Source of the DNA: Azospirillum formosense
Lineage (GTDB): Bacteria; Pseudomonadota; Alphaproteobacteria; Azospirillales; Azospirillaceae
Direction: 5' to 3'
Length of the DNA: 64,000 bases
Assembly (NCBI RefSeq): GCF_040500525.1
Contig: NZ_CP159402.1
Location: forward strand, 1,363,501-1,427,500
Of this stretch, positions 9,399 through 17,641 are shown piece by piece. Below the pieces are notes generated by a model that had not been told where the DNA came from, did no database searches, and saw only the letters and a list, made by a program, of their open reading frames with translations. The translations under genes were made by a program, and so were the position numbers. Each line of letters starts with the position of its first letter. The first letter of the stretch is position 1.

Positions 9399-9928
9399 GA
9401 AAGAAAAACTCCGTGCACGAATACGAATGGCGCCGGCCCGGAGGGAACACCCGGCGGGGACGGCGGCACGGCGGGCAAGCTACCAGATGTCGCCCCGAAC
9501 CGCCAGAAGGACACAACGCACGGGGGCTTTGCGCCGGGCACAGAACCGCAGAAGGGGGCATGCCGGAGGCGGAGGCGGAAAAATGGACAGGGCTCGCGAT
9601 ACATGCCGAGAACAAATGTTTCTCTATTTCCCGTGTCCGTTGACGTTAACGGCCAGTAAGCATGTCGAGCGCTTCGGTGTCGCTCCACGAATCGGTCAGT
9701 TGCCGTGCCCGATTCCCATGGTCTTGGCTAACTTCCCCTCACTAGACAATGCCTAAACGTGGGGCAGAGCAGCCCCAGGCCGGCCATTTCCTGGGACATC
9801 TGATTTGCCGCGCCTTGTAACTTCATGCAGATCGCAAATAACTTAATTCGCTGCTTTCGAAATTATATTGACACCCAAATCACGCTGTGCAACTTGGTTG
9901 CTAGGGACAAAATGAAAAATCAGGACTA
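9399..9928. other. 530-bp intergenic region between divergent rpiB and the MucR-type gene
   Basis: No convincing gene. Short ORFs here on both strands lack ribosome sites and family-like composition. The left half is GC-rich; base composition turns AT-rich from about 9600 to the MucR start. A near-perfect 16-bp palindrome spans 9637-9652 (CCGTTGACGTTAACGG), and a TTGACA hexamer is at 9868-9873 but without a good -10 box at normal spacing. The AT-rich stretch next to a MucR-type gene is compatible with autoregulation, known for the family but not shown here. Confidence 0.5.
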
Positions 9929-10378
9929 ATGGCAATGAGTGACCAGCTTCGCGCCGATGTGCCCGATAACGAGCTTCTGCGGATGACCGCGGACATCGTC
10001 TCCGCATATGTCAGCAAGAACGTTCTGCCGGCGCAGCAGATTCCCGAGGTGATCAACACGGTCTACTCGTCGCTGACCGGGCTGAACACGCAGCCCAGAG
10101 AAGTTCCTTCGGAGCCCCTGAAGCCCGCCGTGCCGATCCGCAAGTCGGTGACGCCCGAATACATCGTCTGCCTGGAAGACGGCAAAAAGCTGAAGATGCT
10201 GAAGCGCCATCTGCGCTCCACATACAACATGTCGCCGGACGAATACCGGGCGCGCTGGAGCCTGCCACCCGATTACCCGATGGTCGCGCCGAACTACGCG
10301 GCGCAGCGCTCGGAGTTCGCCAAGCGGATCGGCCTCGGCCGCAGCTCCGGCCGCCAGACCCGCCGCAAGGCCGGCTGA
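9929..10378 (+). CDS. MucR/Ros family transcriptional regulator
   Basis: 149 aa. Related to MucR/Ros, which bind AT-rich promoters and control exopolysaccharide, motility and host-interaction genes. The core runs from PAVPIRKSVTPEYIVCLEDG through MLKRHLRSTYNM to SPDEYRARW and PPDYPMVAPNYA. The zinc-finger region keeps the first Cys, the MucR-type Asp (CLED) and the first His (KRHL), but the last His position is Tyr (RSTY), so the fourth ligand appears missing. The basic tail GRQTRRKAG is typical. AGGA lies before two in-frame ATGs; 9935 has the better spacing, so the start may be two codons later. Confidence 0.9.
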   Translation: MAMSDQLRADVPDNELLRMTADIVSAYVSKNVLPAQQIPEVINTVYSSLTGLNTQPREVPSEPLKPAVPIRKSVTPEYIVCLEDGKKLKMLKRHLRSTYNMSPDEYRARWSLPPDYPMVAPNYAAQRSEFAKRIGLGRSSGRQTRRKAG

Positions 10379-10398
10379 GAGTCCGCACCGTCCTGAAC

Positions 10399-10445
10399 GA
10401 GACAGGGCCGGCCTTCCCGATGGGAGGCCGGCCCTGTCTCGTTTC
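10399..10445 (+). terminator. Strong intrinsic terminator after the MucR-type gene
   Basis: A perfect 16-bp stem (10399-10414 with 10425-10440, GAGACAGGGCC...) closes a 10-nt loop, 20 bp after the stop codon. The following bases are GTTTCACC, a weak U tract. It also faces the 3' end of the minus-strand gene at 10524-10865, so it could serve both. Confidence 0.8.
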
Positions 10446-10523
10446 ACCGCCATGTCTTTCGCGAGGCTGGACCGTCCGGGCCCTGGCGCGGACGGACGTC
10501 GCCGAAGCCGCCCGCGCCCCTCA

Positions 10524-10865
10524 TCACCCGCAGTTGCGGCCCGACAGGCGACAGTTGAACCGCTCGACGTTGCGGGTCAGTTCCTGCCCGGTGCTGGTGT
10601 TTTCCTCGTTCAGGCAGCGCAGATAGTCCATGGTCTTGTCCACGTACTCCTTCACCTCGAACTGGCAGGCGGCCATCTTGTCCGCGCTGACGAAGGTGGT
10701 GGTGTCGCTCATGCAGAGCGGAACGCCGGGCTTCGTGCAGATGATGGTGGTTTCCGCCCGCGCCGGGCTTTGCACCGCCACGGCCAGAACCAGCAGCGCG
10801 GCCGCCGGAGCCGGGATCTTTCTCAACAGCACGGGCATTCTCCGCAAGACCGTCACGCAACGCAT
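10524..10865 (-). CDS. Small exported Cys-rich protein, unknown function
   Basis: 113 aa from the ATG at 10865, chosen because AGGGAG stands 9 bases upstream; longer readings have no ribosome site. A signal peptide is clear: basic MRCVTVLRRMPVLLRK, then a hydrophobic run APAAALLVLAVAV ending SPARA. The mature part of about 75 residues has six Cys (ICTKPG, LCMSD, ACQFEV, RCLNEE, NCRLS, NCG), suggesting disulfides in the periplasm. I do not recognise a family. It is convergent with the MucR-type gene. Confidence 0.75.
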   Translation of the reverse strand: MRCVTVLRRMPVLLRKIPAPAAALLVLAVAVQSPARAETTIICTKPGVPLCMSDTTTFVSADKMAACQFEVKEYVDKTMDYLRCLNEENTSTGQELTRNVERFNCRLSGRNCG

Positions 10866-11089
10866 TGCGATCGTCTCCCTCCACATTCGGTCAGGGCCGC
10901 CGCGCCCGGGAGAGCGCTGCCCGGGACGCACGGCGGTCCGTTCGTTCGTGGAGGGGTTTCTACAGGCGTTACATCCGATGCACCAGTGCCCAAGGCGCGG
11001 CATAGGTCTAGAGTCGGACCCGAGCAGTTCACCCCCGGAACGGTTCCGCAGGTCCGGTGCCGGGATGTCAGTGCTCACCATCAGCAGAA

Positions 11090-11139
11090 GCCAAGACTAG
11101 CCGCGCCCCCCGCCCCGCCGGGAGGGCGCGCTTCTTGGC
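11090..11139 (-). terminator. Long GC-rich hairpin after the 11161-11415 gene
   Basis: GCCAAGA (11090-11096) pairs with TCTTGGC (11133-11139), and inside it GCGCCC pairs with GGGCGC. It lies 21 bp past the stop of the minus-strand gene at 11161. There is no U tract, so a terminator role is an inference from position. Confidence 0.45.
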
Positions 11140-11160
11140 GTCTTCATGTCCAGATCCGGG

Positions 11161-11415
11161 TCAGCGTTTGGCCGCGTCACGCTTCAGGACGAACTGCAGC
11201 TTGCTGATCGCGGTCCGTTTCAGCAGTTCCAGGCTCCCGGTGGCGGGTCCGACGACCGACACCTCCGTCGCGGTGACCGGATCGATGGCCATCACCTTCA
11301 TATAGCTGCCGACCCGCTGGAACTCGAACAGCACCTCGCCGCCGCCGCCCCGTGCGCCGTTGCCCGCGCCATTTCCAGCCGCCTGGCCTTTTCCGGGCGC
11401 CCGATTGCCCACCAT
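11161..11415 (-). CDS. Short conserved alphaproteobacterial protein, unknown function
   Basis: 84 aa from the ATG at 11415, with GGAG 8 bases upstream. The first 30 residues are Gly/Ala/Asn-rich and probably disordered. The rest (GEVLFEFQRVGSYMKVMAIDP, then TEVSVVGPATGS and LELLKRTAISKLQFVL) looks like a small beta-rich domain with a C-terminal helix. It resembles the short DUF6898-type proteins of alphaproteobacteria; I give this family name from memory with moderate confidence. A reading to 11472 has no ribosome site. Confidence 0.7.
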   Translation of the reverse strand: MVGNRAPGKGQAAGNGAGNGARGGGGEVLFEFQRVGSYMKVMAIDPVTATEVSVVGPATGSLELLKRTAISKLQFVLKRDAAKR

Positions 11416-11543
11416 TGCTTTTTCTCCATCGCCGGCCTTCGCCGGTCCCGTTACCACCTTAGCACAGCGCAACCGTCGCGGAACCCCGTCTGCTACGTTC
11501 TGTTGTTGGCGGACGACGCACTCAGCAAGGGAGTACCGGCACC

Positions 11544-12056
11544 ATGGCTGCCAAGACCATGCAGGATCTGCTGATCGAAGAACTCCGCGATATCTACCAC
11601 GCCGAAAAGCAGCTCACCAAGGCCTTGCCGAAGCTCGCCAAGGCGGCCCATTCCGAGCAGCTCCGCGCGGCCTTCGAATCCCATCTGGAAGAGACCCGCG
11701 GCCAGATCGAGCGGCTCGAGCAGGTGTTCGAGGAACTGGACACCCGCACCCGCGGCAAGCATTGCGACGCGATGGAGGGGCTGATCAGCGAAGCCCGCGA
11801 AATCATGGAGATGGGCCTCGCCCCGGAGGTTCAGGACGCCGCCCTGATCGCCGCCGCCCAGAAGGTCGAGCATTACGAGATCGCCAGCTACGGCACCGTC
11901 CACGCCTACGCCACCGCCTGCGGCCTCACCAAGGTGGCGGATCTGCTGGAGCAGACCCTGAACGAGGAGAAGGAAACCGACAAGAAGCTGAATGTCCTGG
12001 CCATCAACGACGTCAACAAGAAGGCCATGCAGGCCAGCGGGCAGAAGGCGGCCTGA
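11544..12056 (+). CDS. Ferritin-like DUF892 protein (YciE/YciF family)
   Basis: 170 aa, all helical. It starts TMQDLLIEELRDIYHAEKQL and contains HLEETRGQIERLEQVFEEL, then EHYEIASYGTVHAYA and LLEQTLNEEKETDKKL, the four-helix pattern of YciE/YciF with Glu and His positions able to bind a metal pair. The family is stress-linked in enterobacteria; the exact role is unknown. AAGGGAG precedes the ATG. It ends before a terminator-like hairpin at 12118. Confidence 0.9.
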   Translation: MAAKTMQDLLIEELRDIYHAEKQLTKALPKLAKAAHSEQLRAAFESHLEETRGQIERLEQVFEELDTRTRGKHCDAMEGLISEAREIMEMGLAPEVQDAALIAAAQKVEHYEIASYGTVHAYATACGLTKVADLLEQTLNEEKETDKKLNVLAINDVNKKAMQASGQKAA

Positions 12057-12117
12057 CCGCGGCACGCCAGGTCACGAGCCGAATCTCTTGTTACAGCGGG
12101 GGCCATTGAAGGCGGGC

Positions 12118-12157
12118 GGGTGAGCCCCTACTATCGGGGTCACCCAATCGATTTTTT
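12118..12157 (+). terminator. Intrinsic terminator after the DUF892 gene
   Basis: GGGTGA(G)CCCC at 12118-12128 pairs with GGGGTCACCC at 12136-12145 around a 7-nt loop, with one bulged G. A run of six T follows at 12152-12157 after a short spacer. It ends only 12 bp before the next ATG, so it could also act in the leader of the FliL-like gene. Confidence 0.6.
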
Positions 12158-12169
12158 CGGTGCCCGCTC

Positions 12170-12592
12170 ATGCGCAGGGTCGCGTCTTTCCTCGGCTGCC
12201 TTCTCGTCTCCGCCACCGTCGCCGGTTCGGCCATGGTGGCACAGGCGGCGGAGGGACCGGCGGCCCTGCCACCCTCCGTCCGCATCAAGCCGGTGATGGT
12301 CCCCATCGTCACCCGCGGGCAGGTCGAGCGTTACACGCAGATCGAGGTGATGCTGGAGGTGGCGAACGCCACCCGTCTGGGCGAGGTCCAGGTGGCCATC
12401 CCGCGGCTGCACGACGCCGCCCTGCGCGCGGTCTATCTGGGCATCGAGGAGGGATGGATCGTCCGCGGCAACATCGCCAACATGCCCGCCCTGCGCCGCA
12501 AGATCGACGAGGAAAGCGTCAAATTGTTCGGCAAGGACGTGGTCAGCCGCATCCTCATCACCCCGCTGTCCCGGCAATCCTCCTTTCCCTGA
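12170..12592 (+). CDS. FliL-like exported protein (paralogue 2 of 3 in window)
   Basis: 140 aa. A signal sequence (MRRVASFLGCLLVSATVAGS...AQA) is followed by a domain with the same pattern as 1506-1964: VMVPIVTRGQVERYTQIEVMLEV, a helix ending AALRAVYLG, then RGNIANMPALRRKIDE and a final strand VVSRILITPL. Similarity to FliL is remote. Unlike paralogue 1, the N-terminal segment ends in a likely cleavage site (AQA-A), so this copy may be soluble in the periplasm. No flagellar neighbours; function unknown. Confidence 0.75.
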   Translation: MRRVASFLGCLLVSATVAGSAMVAQAAEGPAALPPSVRIKPVMVPIVTRGQVERYTQIEVMLEVANATRLGEVQVAIPRLHDAALRAVYLGIEEGWIVRGNIANMPALRRKIDEESVKLFGKDVVSRILITPLSRQSSFP

Positions 12593-12671
12593 CCCCCTTC
12601 CCTCTTCCGGCGGTTGCCTCATCGGCCGCTTCGCGGCAGCATGACCGTCTGACCGGTAGGGAAACGCGAGA

Positions 12672-13091
12672 ATGGCCGTGGTTTATGTGGCGCGCAGCGC
12701 CGCGCTGACGAAATGGGCGTCCGACGTCGGACAGGGGAAGCACATCTTCAAGCTGGGCGTCGCGGCCGACAAGGACGCCGCCAAGGCCGCCATCGACGCC
12801 GGCTGGGCGGGCGAGAGCGATTGGCGCCCGGTCCACAGCCAGGAGGTGGCCGACCTTGAGGAGGAGGCGGTGATCGAGCGCCTGATGCGCAAGGAAAAGG
12901 TCATCGATCCGACCTATTACCCGAAGCTGAAGGGCGCCACGGGAGTCTTCCGCATCACCCTGACCAACGTCCAGAACAGCCTTCTCGTCGCCAAAGCGAT
13001 GTCCGCCGACGAGCCGCTGACCGACGTCAAGGTGAAGCCGAAGGACATCGCGGACTACATGATCCGCAACGCCCTGCCCTCCCCGTCATGA
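12672..13091 (+). CDS. Hypothetical protein, overlaps DUF488 gene
   Basis: 139 aa. It begins MAVVYVARSAALTKWASD and continues GKHIFKLGVAAD, loosely reminiscent of the first strands of GIY-YIG/T5orf172-like domains, but I see no catalytic set and do not assign that function. A charged middle (EEEAVIERLMRKEKV) and a C-terminal half with KVKPKDIADYMIRNAL follow. The stop overlaps the next ATG by 4 bp (ATGA), so it is translationally coupled to the DUF488 gene. No strong Shine-Dalgarno. Confidence 0.75.
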   Translation: MAVVYVARSAALTKWASDVGQGKHIFKLGVAADKDAAKAAIDAGWAGESDWRPVHSQEVADLEEEAVIERLMRKEKVIDPTYYPKLKGATGVFRITLTNVQNSLLVAKAMSADEPLTDVKVKPKDIADYMIRNALPSPS

Positions 13092-13549
13092 GCAGACCGC
13101 CTCTCTACACCATTGGTTACGAAGGCGCTTCCTTCGACTCCGTGCTGCGCGCATTGAAGGCGCGGGGCGTCGGGGTTCTGCTGGACGTGCGGGAGCTGCC
13201 GCTGTCCCGCCGCGCCGGCTTCTCCAAGAGGCCGCTGTCCGCCGGACTGGAGGAAGCCGGGATCGGCTACGTCCACCTGAAGGGGCTGGGCACGCCCAAG
13301 GAAGGCCGCGTCGCCGCCCACCAGGGCGATTTCGACCGCTTCTGGTCGATCGTCGAAGCGAAGATGCAGACTCCGGAAGCCGAGCACGATCTGAACCGCG
13401 CCGCCGCCCTGGCGCGGGAAAAGCCCGCCTGCCTGCTTTGCTTCGAGGCGTCGCCGCACCTCTGCCACCGGCTCCGCGTCGGCGAGGCGCTTCACGGCCG
13501 CTTCGGTTTCACGGTGGAGCATCTGAACCCCACCGACCTCTCCTTCTAG
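13088..13549 (+). CDS. DUF488 domain protein
   Basis: 153 aa. Family signatures are the start YTIGYEGASFDSVLRALKAR, the DVRELPLSRRAGFSK stretch, YVHLKGLGTPKEGR, and the Cys-containing CLLCFEASPHLCHR near the C-terminus. DUF488 proteins are widespread, with no settled biochemical role. It is coupled to the gene upstream (4-bp overlap) and followed 8 bp later by a GNAT gene, so the three probably form one operon. Confidence 0.9.
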   Translation: MSRPPLYTIGYEGASFDSVLRALKARGVGVLLDVRELPLSRRAGFSKRPLSAGLEEAGIGYVHLKGLGTPKEGRVAAHQGDFDRFWSIVEAKMQTPEAEHDLNRAAALAREKPACLLCFEASPHLCHRLRVGEALHGRFGFTVEHLNPTDLSF

Positions 13550-13557
13550 GGGCTGAC

Positions 13558-14007
13558 ATGCATTCCCGCTGGTACCGCTTCGCCGATCTATCCGCCGGCA
13601 CCCTTCACGACATGCTCCACCTCCGCCAGAGCGTGCTGGTGGTCGAGCAGGCCTCGCCCTTCCCCGATCTGGATGGTCGCGATCCGGTTGCGCAGCATCT
13701 GGCTCTGTATGACGGCGACGGCCCGGCTCCGGTCGGCTACGCCCGTATTTTCGGCCCTGATCCGGCGACCGGCGCCACGTCCTTCGGGCGGCTGGCGTTG
13801 GCCCCGGCATGGCGCGGCAAGGACCTGGGGCGCCGGCTGGTCGCGGAGTGCCTGGAGCGGCTGGTCCTCAACTGGCCGGAGCACGACGTTCAGATCAGCG
13901 CGCAGCTTTACCTGGAGCGATTCTACGGCAGCTTCGGCTTCCGCCGCGTCAGCGGCGTTTACGATGACGTCGGCATCGACCACATCGACATGCGGCTGAG
14001 CCGTTAG
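13558..14007 (+). CDS. GNAT-family N-acetyltransferase, ElaA-like
   Basis: 149 aa from the ATG at 13558; the longer reading from 13438 runs inside the DUF488 gene. Features of the ElaA type are the N-terminal WYRFADLSAGTLHDMLHLRQSVLVVEQ, LALYDGD, FGRLALAPAWRGKDLGRRLV (acetyl-CoA loop) and the closing FYGSFGFRRVSGVYDDVGIDHIDM. The substrate is unknown. Third gene of the 12672-14007 cluster. Confidence 0.9.
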   Translation: MHSRWYRFADLSAGTLHDMLHLRQSVLVVEQASPFPDLDGRDPVAQHLALYDGDGPAPVGYARIFGPDPATGATSFGRLALAPAWRGKDLGRRLVAECLERLVLNWPEHDVQISAQLYLERFYGSFGFRRVSGVYDDVGIDHIDMRLSR

Positions 14008-14022
14008 GGCGGGAAATTCCGT

Positions 14023-14796
14023 CTACCTCTTGGCGTCCGCCAGGATGTCGCCGGCCTCCTTGCGGATGACGTTCAGGTTCTTCAGCAGGATCGCCAGCGC
14101 CTGATCGTAATTGAAGGCCTCCTCCGACTCGTCCGGGATGTCGGTGTCGTCAGCGGCGACGGAAACCTTGGCCTTCTTCTTCACGGTCGAGAAATACTCG
14201 CTGCCGGTCTTCTCGAATCCCTTGATGGCCTTCTGCAGGGCGTCGACGTCGTTGGCCCGGGTGGCGGCGTCCAGCGCCTTCGTCGCCTTCTCAAGCCCGC
14301 TCGACGCCCGGAAGGCGAGCAGGAAGCCTTCGGCCGGCTTCTTCTTGCCGGTCAGCGCCTCGAACATCTTCTTGGCGGCGGTCCAGTCGGCGAAGAAGGT
14401 GGTGGCGGGCATCTCCTTGCCGCCGCCGGCCTTCTCCAGCTTCTTCAGGGCGGCTTGGCTTTCCAGCTGGGCCATCTGCTCGACGTTCATGGCGCCGCCC
14501 AGCATGTCGGCCGCCACTTCGACGGCGCCCTCGTTCTTCGCCTTCTGCGCCTTCACGATGACGGCGCTGAGCTTCGCCCGGAAGATCTTGGTCGCCTGGA
14601 GCAGGTCGGCCAGCGCCGCGCGCAGCGCCTTGGCGTCCCCGGCCTTGTAAGCCTTGTCCCAGGCCGCGGCGGCCTTCTCCACGTCACCGGACTTCTTCAC
14701 CACCGCCAGCGCGTCGCCCGAATTCGGAATTTTCTTCGCCTCGGACTCGCACTTCGCCTTGTGCTTCTTGAATTCGGGAGCGGCGGCGAACGGCAT
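14023..14796 (-). CDS. Lys/Ala-rich helical protein, unknown function
   Basis: 257 aa from the ATG at 14796, with GGAG 12 bases upstream. No signal peptide or membrane segment. The sequence is almost entirely amphipathic helix, very rich in Ala and Lys (KKHKAKCESEAKK, DKAYKAGDAKALRAALADLL, KKLEKAGGGK, TGKKKPAEGF), with a more acidic C-terminal third (DDTDIPDESEEAFNYDQAL). I do not recognise a family. It is convergent with the GNAT gene, ends 15 bp apart. Confidence 0.75.
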   Translation of the reverse strand: MPFAAAPEFKKHKAKCESEAKKIPNSGDALAVVKKSGDVEKAAAAWDKAYKAGDAKALRAALADLLQATKIFRAKLSAVIVKAQKAKNEGAVEVAADMLGGAMNVEQMAQLESQAALKKLEKAGGGKEMPATTFFADWTAAKKMFEALTGKKKPAEGFLLAFRASSGLEKATKALDAATRANDVDALQKAIKGFEKTGSEYFSTVKKKAKVSVAADDTDIPDESEEAFNYDQALAILLKNLNVIRKEAGDILADAKR

Positions 14797-14931
14797 GGTC
14801 AGGTCTCCGGCTTGATGTCTTCCACCCCGCTCGACCGCAGCGAACGGTTGCAGAAGACTAAGCGACGTCCCGCCGGCGTCAACACGGACCCGGTTCAAAA
14901 TGGAAGAAGCGGCTCCGCTTGGCCCATCGCT

Positions 14932-16509
14932 CTAGCCGACGACCATCGCCTGAAGCGTTTCCAGCCGGTCGGCTTCCGCCGCCGGCTTGTCCCAGCGGAT
15001 GCGGTGGATGCGCGGGAAGCGCATCGCCAGACCGCTCTTGTGGCGGTTCGACGGGTGCACGCTGTCGAAGGCGACCTCCAGCACCAGCCCCGGCTCGACC
15101 TCGCGCACCGGGCCGTAGCGGCGGGTCGTGCGGTTGCGCACCCAGCGGTCGAGTTCCACCAGCTCGGCGTCGGTGAAGCCGAAATAGGCCTTGCCGACCG
15201 GCACCAGCTCCTCGCCGCGCCAGACGCCGAAGGTGAAGTCCGAATAGTAGCTGGACCGCTTGCCGTGGCCGCGCTGGGCGTACATCAGCACGGTGTCGAG
15301 CGTCAGCGCCCCGCGCTTCCACTTGAACCAGGGCCCCTTGGGGCGCCCGGCGACGTAGACGCTGTCCTTGCGCTTCAGCATCAGCCCTTCGATGCTGTAC
15401 TCCCGGCTGCCCTCGCGCAGCCCCTTCAGCGCCTCCCAGCCCTCGAACGGCACCAGCGGCGACAGATCCATCCGCCGGGGCCGCACCGCGTCGTGCCAGC
15501 GCTCCAGCCGGGCGCGCCGCTCGGTGAAGGGCAGGCTCCGCAGATCCTCCTCGCCGTCGAACAGGATGTCGTAGAGCCGCACCCAGGCGGGAAATTCCTT
15601 GAGCATCGCGGCGGTGACCGTTTTGCGGTTCAGCCGCTGCTGGAGGTCGTTGAAGGGCGCGATGTCGCCCTCGTCGCGGGCGACCAGCAACTCGCCGTCC
15701 AGCACGGCGTCGAAGGTCATGTGGTCGGCGATGTCGGGAAAAGCGCCGGACACGTCGTCGCCGGTGCGGCTGTAGATTCGCCGCTCGCCGCCGCGGGCCG
15801 CCAGCTGCACGCGGATTCCGTCCCATTTCCATTCCGCGGCGTAGTCGGCCGGATCGAGCCCGGCCATGTCCTCCTCCTCCAGGGGATGGGAGAGCATCAA
15901 CGGGCGGAAGCCGGCGCCCTTTCCCGCCGCCGGCCGGTCGGACCGTCCTTCCAGCCAGGCGAACAGGTCGGCGTAGGGCGGGGTCAGACCGTGCCAGCAC
16001 TCCTCGAGATCGCCGAGGTCGACCTTGCCCCATTCCGCCAGCGCCGTCTTGGCCAGCCGCGCCGACACGCCCACCCGCAGGCTGCCGGTGATGAGCTTCA
16101 GCAGCGCGAAGCGGCCCGAGGAATCGAGCGTGTCCAGCCAGCCCTCCACCAGCCCCATCACCTGCCCGCGCTTGGCCGCGCGCAGCGTATCCACCACCTC
16201 GGTCATGGAGGGCGGCAGGCTGTTCGCCCGCTCCGGACGCTCCGGCCAGATCAGCGCGACCGTCTCGGCGAGGTCGCCCACATAGTCGTAGGACAAGGCG
16301 AACAGCTCGGGATCGACGCGGGTGGCGACCAGCTGCCGGATGGCCGCCGGCTTGGCCTCGTGGAAGACCAGAGACTCCGTCAGGGCCGCCAGAGCCCAGC
16401 CGCGGTCGGGGTCCGGCGTGGTCGCGAAGAAATCCGCCAGCAGGCGGATCTTGCCGTTGCGCGCCGGCATGAAGACCAGCCCGTCGATCAGGGAGGAGAA
16501 GTTCTTCAC
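14932..16509 (-). CDS. ATP-dependent DNA ligase (LigB/cisplatin-response type)
   Basis: Seals DNA nicks using ATP; distinct from the essential NAD-dependent LigA. 525 aa. An N-terminal DNA-binding helical domain is followed by the nucleotidyltransferase domain with the adenylated Lys in AEWKWDGIRVQ (about residue 229), DGELL (motif III), SIEGLMLKR (motif IV) and GPWFKWKRG (motif V), then an OB domain. The GTG at 16509 overlaps the exonuclease stop (GTGA), so the two are coupled. This pair belongs to the four-gene ligase-associated repair set (exonuclease, ligase, Lhr-like helicase, phosphodiesterase PdeM); the last two are not here. Confidence 0.92.
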   Translation of the reverse strand: MKNFSSLIDGLVFMPARNGKIRLLADFFATTPDPDRGWALAALTESLVFHEAKPAAIRQLVATRVDPELFALSYDYVGDLAETVALIWPERPERANSLPPSMTEVVDTLRAAKRGQVMGLVEGWLDTLDSSGRFALLKLITGSLRVGVSARLAKTALAEWGKVDLGDLEECWHGLTPPYADLFAWLEGRSDRPAAGKGAGFRPLMLSHPLEEEDMAGLDPADYAAEWKWDGIRVQLAARGGERRIYSRTGDDVSGAFPDIADHMTFDAVLDGELLVARDEGDIAPFNDLQQRLNRKTVTAAMLKEFPAWVRLYDILFDGEEDLRSLPFTERRARLERWHDAVRPRRMDLSPLVPFEGWEALKGLREGSREYSIEGLMLKRKDSVYVAGRPKGPWFKWKRGALTLDTVLMYAQRGHGKRSSYYSDFTFGVWRGEELVPVGKAYFGFTDAELVELDRWVRNRTTRRYGPVREVEPGLVLEVAFDSVHPSNRHKSGLAMRFPRIHRIRWDKPAAEADRLETLQAMVVG

Positions 16510-17534
16510 GCCCCCTCCTCCTCGAAGCCGACCAGGGCCAAGGCGCGGGCGCGGATGCCGCGCTGGGTCGCGTGGTGGACCAGCGCCTCCTCGCGGCCGT
16601 GGGTCACCCAGACCTCGGGAGCGGCGACCTCGTCGAGCGTCTGGACCAGCTCGTCCCAATCGGCGTGGTCGGAGATGACCAGCGGCAGTTCCACACCGCG
16701 CTGGCGCGCCCGCTGCCGCACCCGCATCCAGCCGGAGGCCATCGCCACCACCGGGTCGGTCAGCCGCCGCGCCCAGCGGTCGGCCACCGCGCCGGGCGGG
16801 GCCAGGACCAGGGCGCCCTTCAGTTCCTCCTTCGCCGCGACGGTGGCTGGGCGAAGCTCGCCCAGCGGCACGCCGAAGCCCTCGTAGAGCTTGCAGATCG
16901 GCTCCAGCGCGCCGTGCAGATAGATCGGCCGGTCGTAGCCGGCGGCGCGCAGCAGGGAGATCACCCGCTGGCATTTGCCCAGCGCGTAGGCCCCGACGAC
17001 GTGACTGCGCTCCGGAAAGAGCGACAGGGAGTGCAGCAGCTTGTCGATCTCGCCCAGGTCGGGCGGATGGCGGAAGACCGGCAGGCCGAAGGTCGCCTCG
17101 GTGATGAAGACGTCGCAGGGCACCGGCTCGAACGGGGCGCAGGTGCGGTCGAAGCGCCGCTTGTAGTCGCCGGACACCACCACCCGCGTCCCCGCATGCT
17201 CCAGCACCACCTGCGCGCTGCCCAGCACATGACCGGCGGGGACCAGCCGCACCGTCACGTCGCCGATGCGGATCGCCTCGCCGTAGTCGAGCGTCTGCGT
17301 GGCGGCCCCCGCCCCCTCGCCCAGCCGTTGCCGCATGATGGCGAGCGTCCCGGCGGTGGCGAGCACACAGGCGTGGCCGGGCCGGGCGTGGTCGGAATGG
17401 CCGTGGGTGACCACGGCGCGGTCCACCGGGCGCAGGGGGTCCACGTAGAAGCCGCCGGGCTCCACGTAGAGCCCCTCGGGGCAGACCTTCATCCAGCGTT
17501 CGGCGGGGGGGCGGGCGGGGCTTTGTGCAGGCAT
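16506..17534 (-). CDS. Ligase-associated DNA exonuclease, MBL/beta-CASP fold
   Basis: 342 aa. The metallo-beta-lactamase signature VVTHGHSDHA is near residue 60, with further metal ligands in VPAGHVLGSAQV and VSGDYKR, and beta-CASP region motifs GKCQR and LVISDHADWDE. The protein resembles mRNA 3'-end-processing exonucleases and is the partner usually encoded next to this ligase in DNA crosslink repair. I took the ATG at 17534; an internal ATG at 17492 (MKVCPEGLYV) begins where conservation begins and is equally possible. Confidence 0.88.
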   Translation of the reverse strand: MPAQSPARPPAERWMKVCPEGLYVEPGGFYVDPLRPVDRAVVTHGHSDHARPGHACVLATAGTLAIMRQRLGEGAGAATQTLDYGEAIRIGDVTVRLVPAGHVLGSAQVVLEHAGTRVVVSGDYKRRFDRTCAPFEPVPCDVFITEATFGLPVFRHPPDLGEIDKLLHSLSLFPERSHVVGAYALGKCQRVISLLRAAGYDRPIYLHGALEPICKLYEGFGVPLGELRPATVAAKEELKGALVLAPPGAVADRWARRLTDPVVAMASGWMRVRQRARQRGVELPLVISDHADWDELVQTLDEVAAPEVWVTHGREEALVHHATQRGIRARALALVGFEEEGA

Positions 17535-17641
17535 GTGCTGCAATATAGGCCGTCCTCGCGAAAGGACAAAATTCCGATTCCAGCGGTTGCACCGGCGCGG
17601 AGCACAGCGCAGGATGCGGGAGAACGAGGGAGAGTCCGACC

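Noticed and set aside
9868..9896. TTGACA as promoter of the MucR-type gene
   Set aside because: The hexamer at 17-bp spacing (AACTTG) does not resemble a -10 box.
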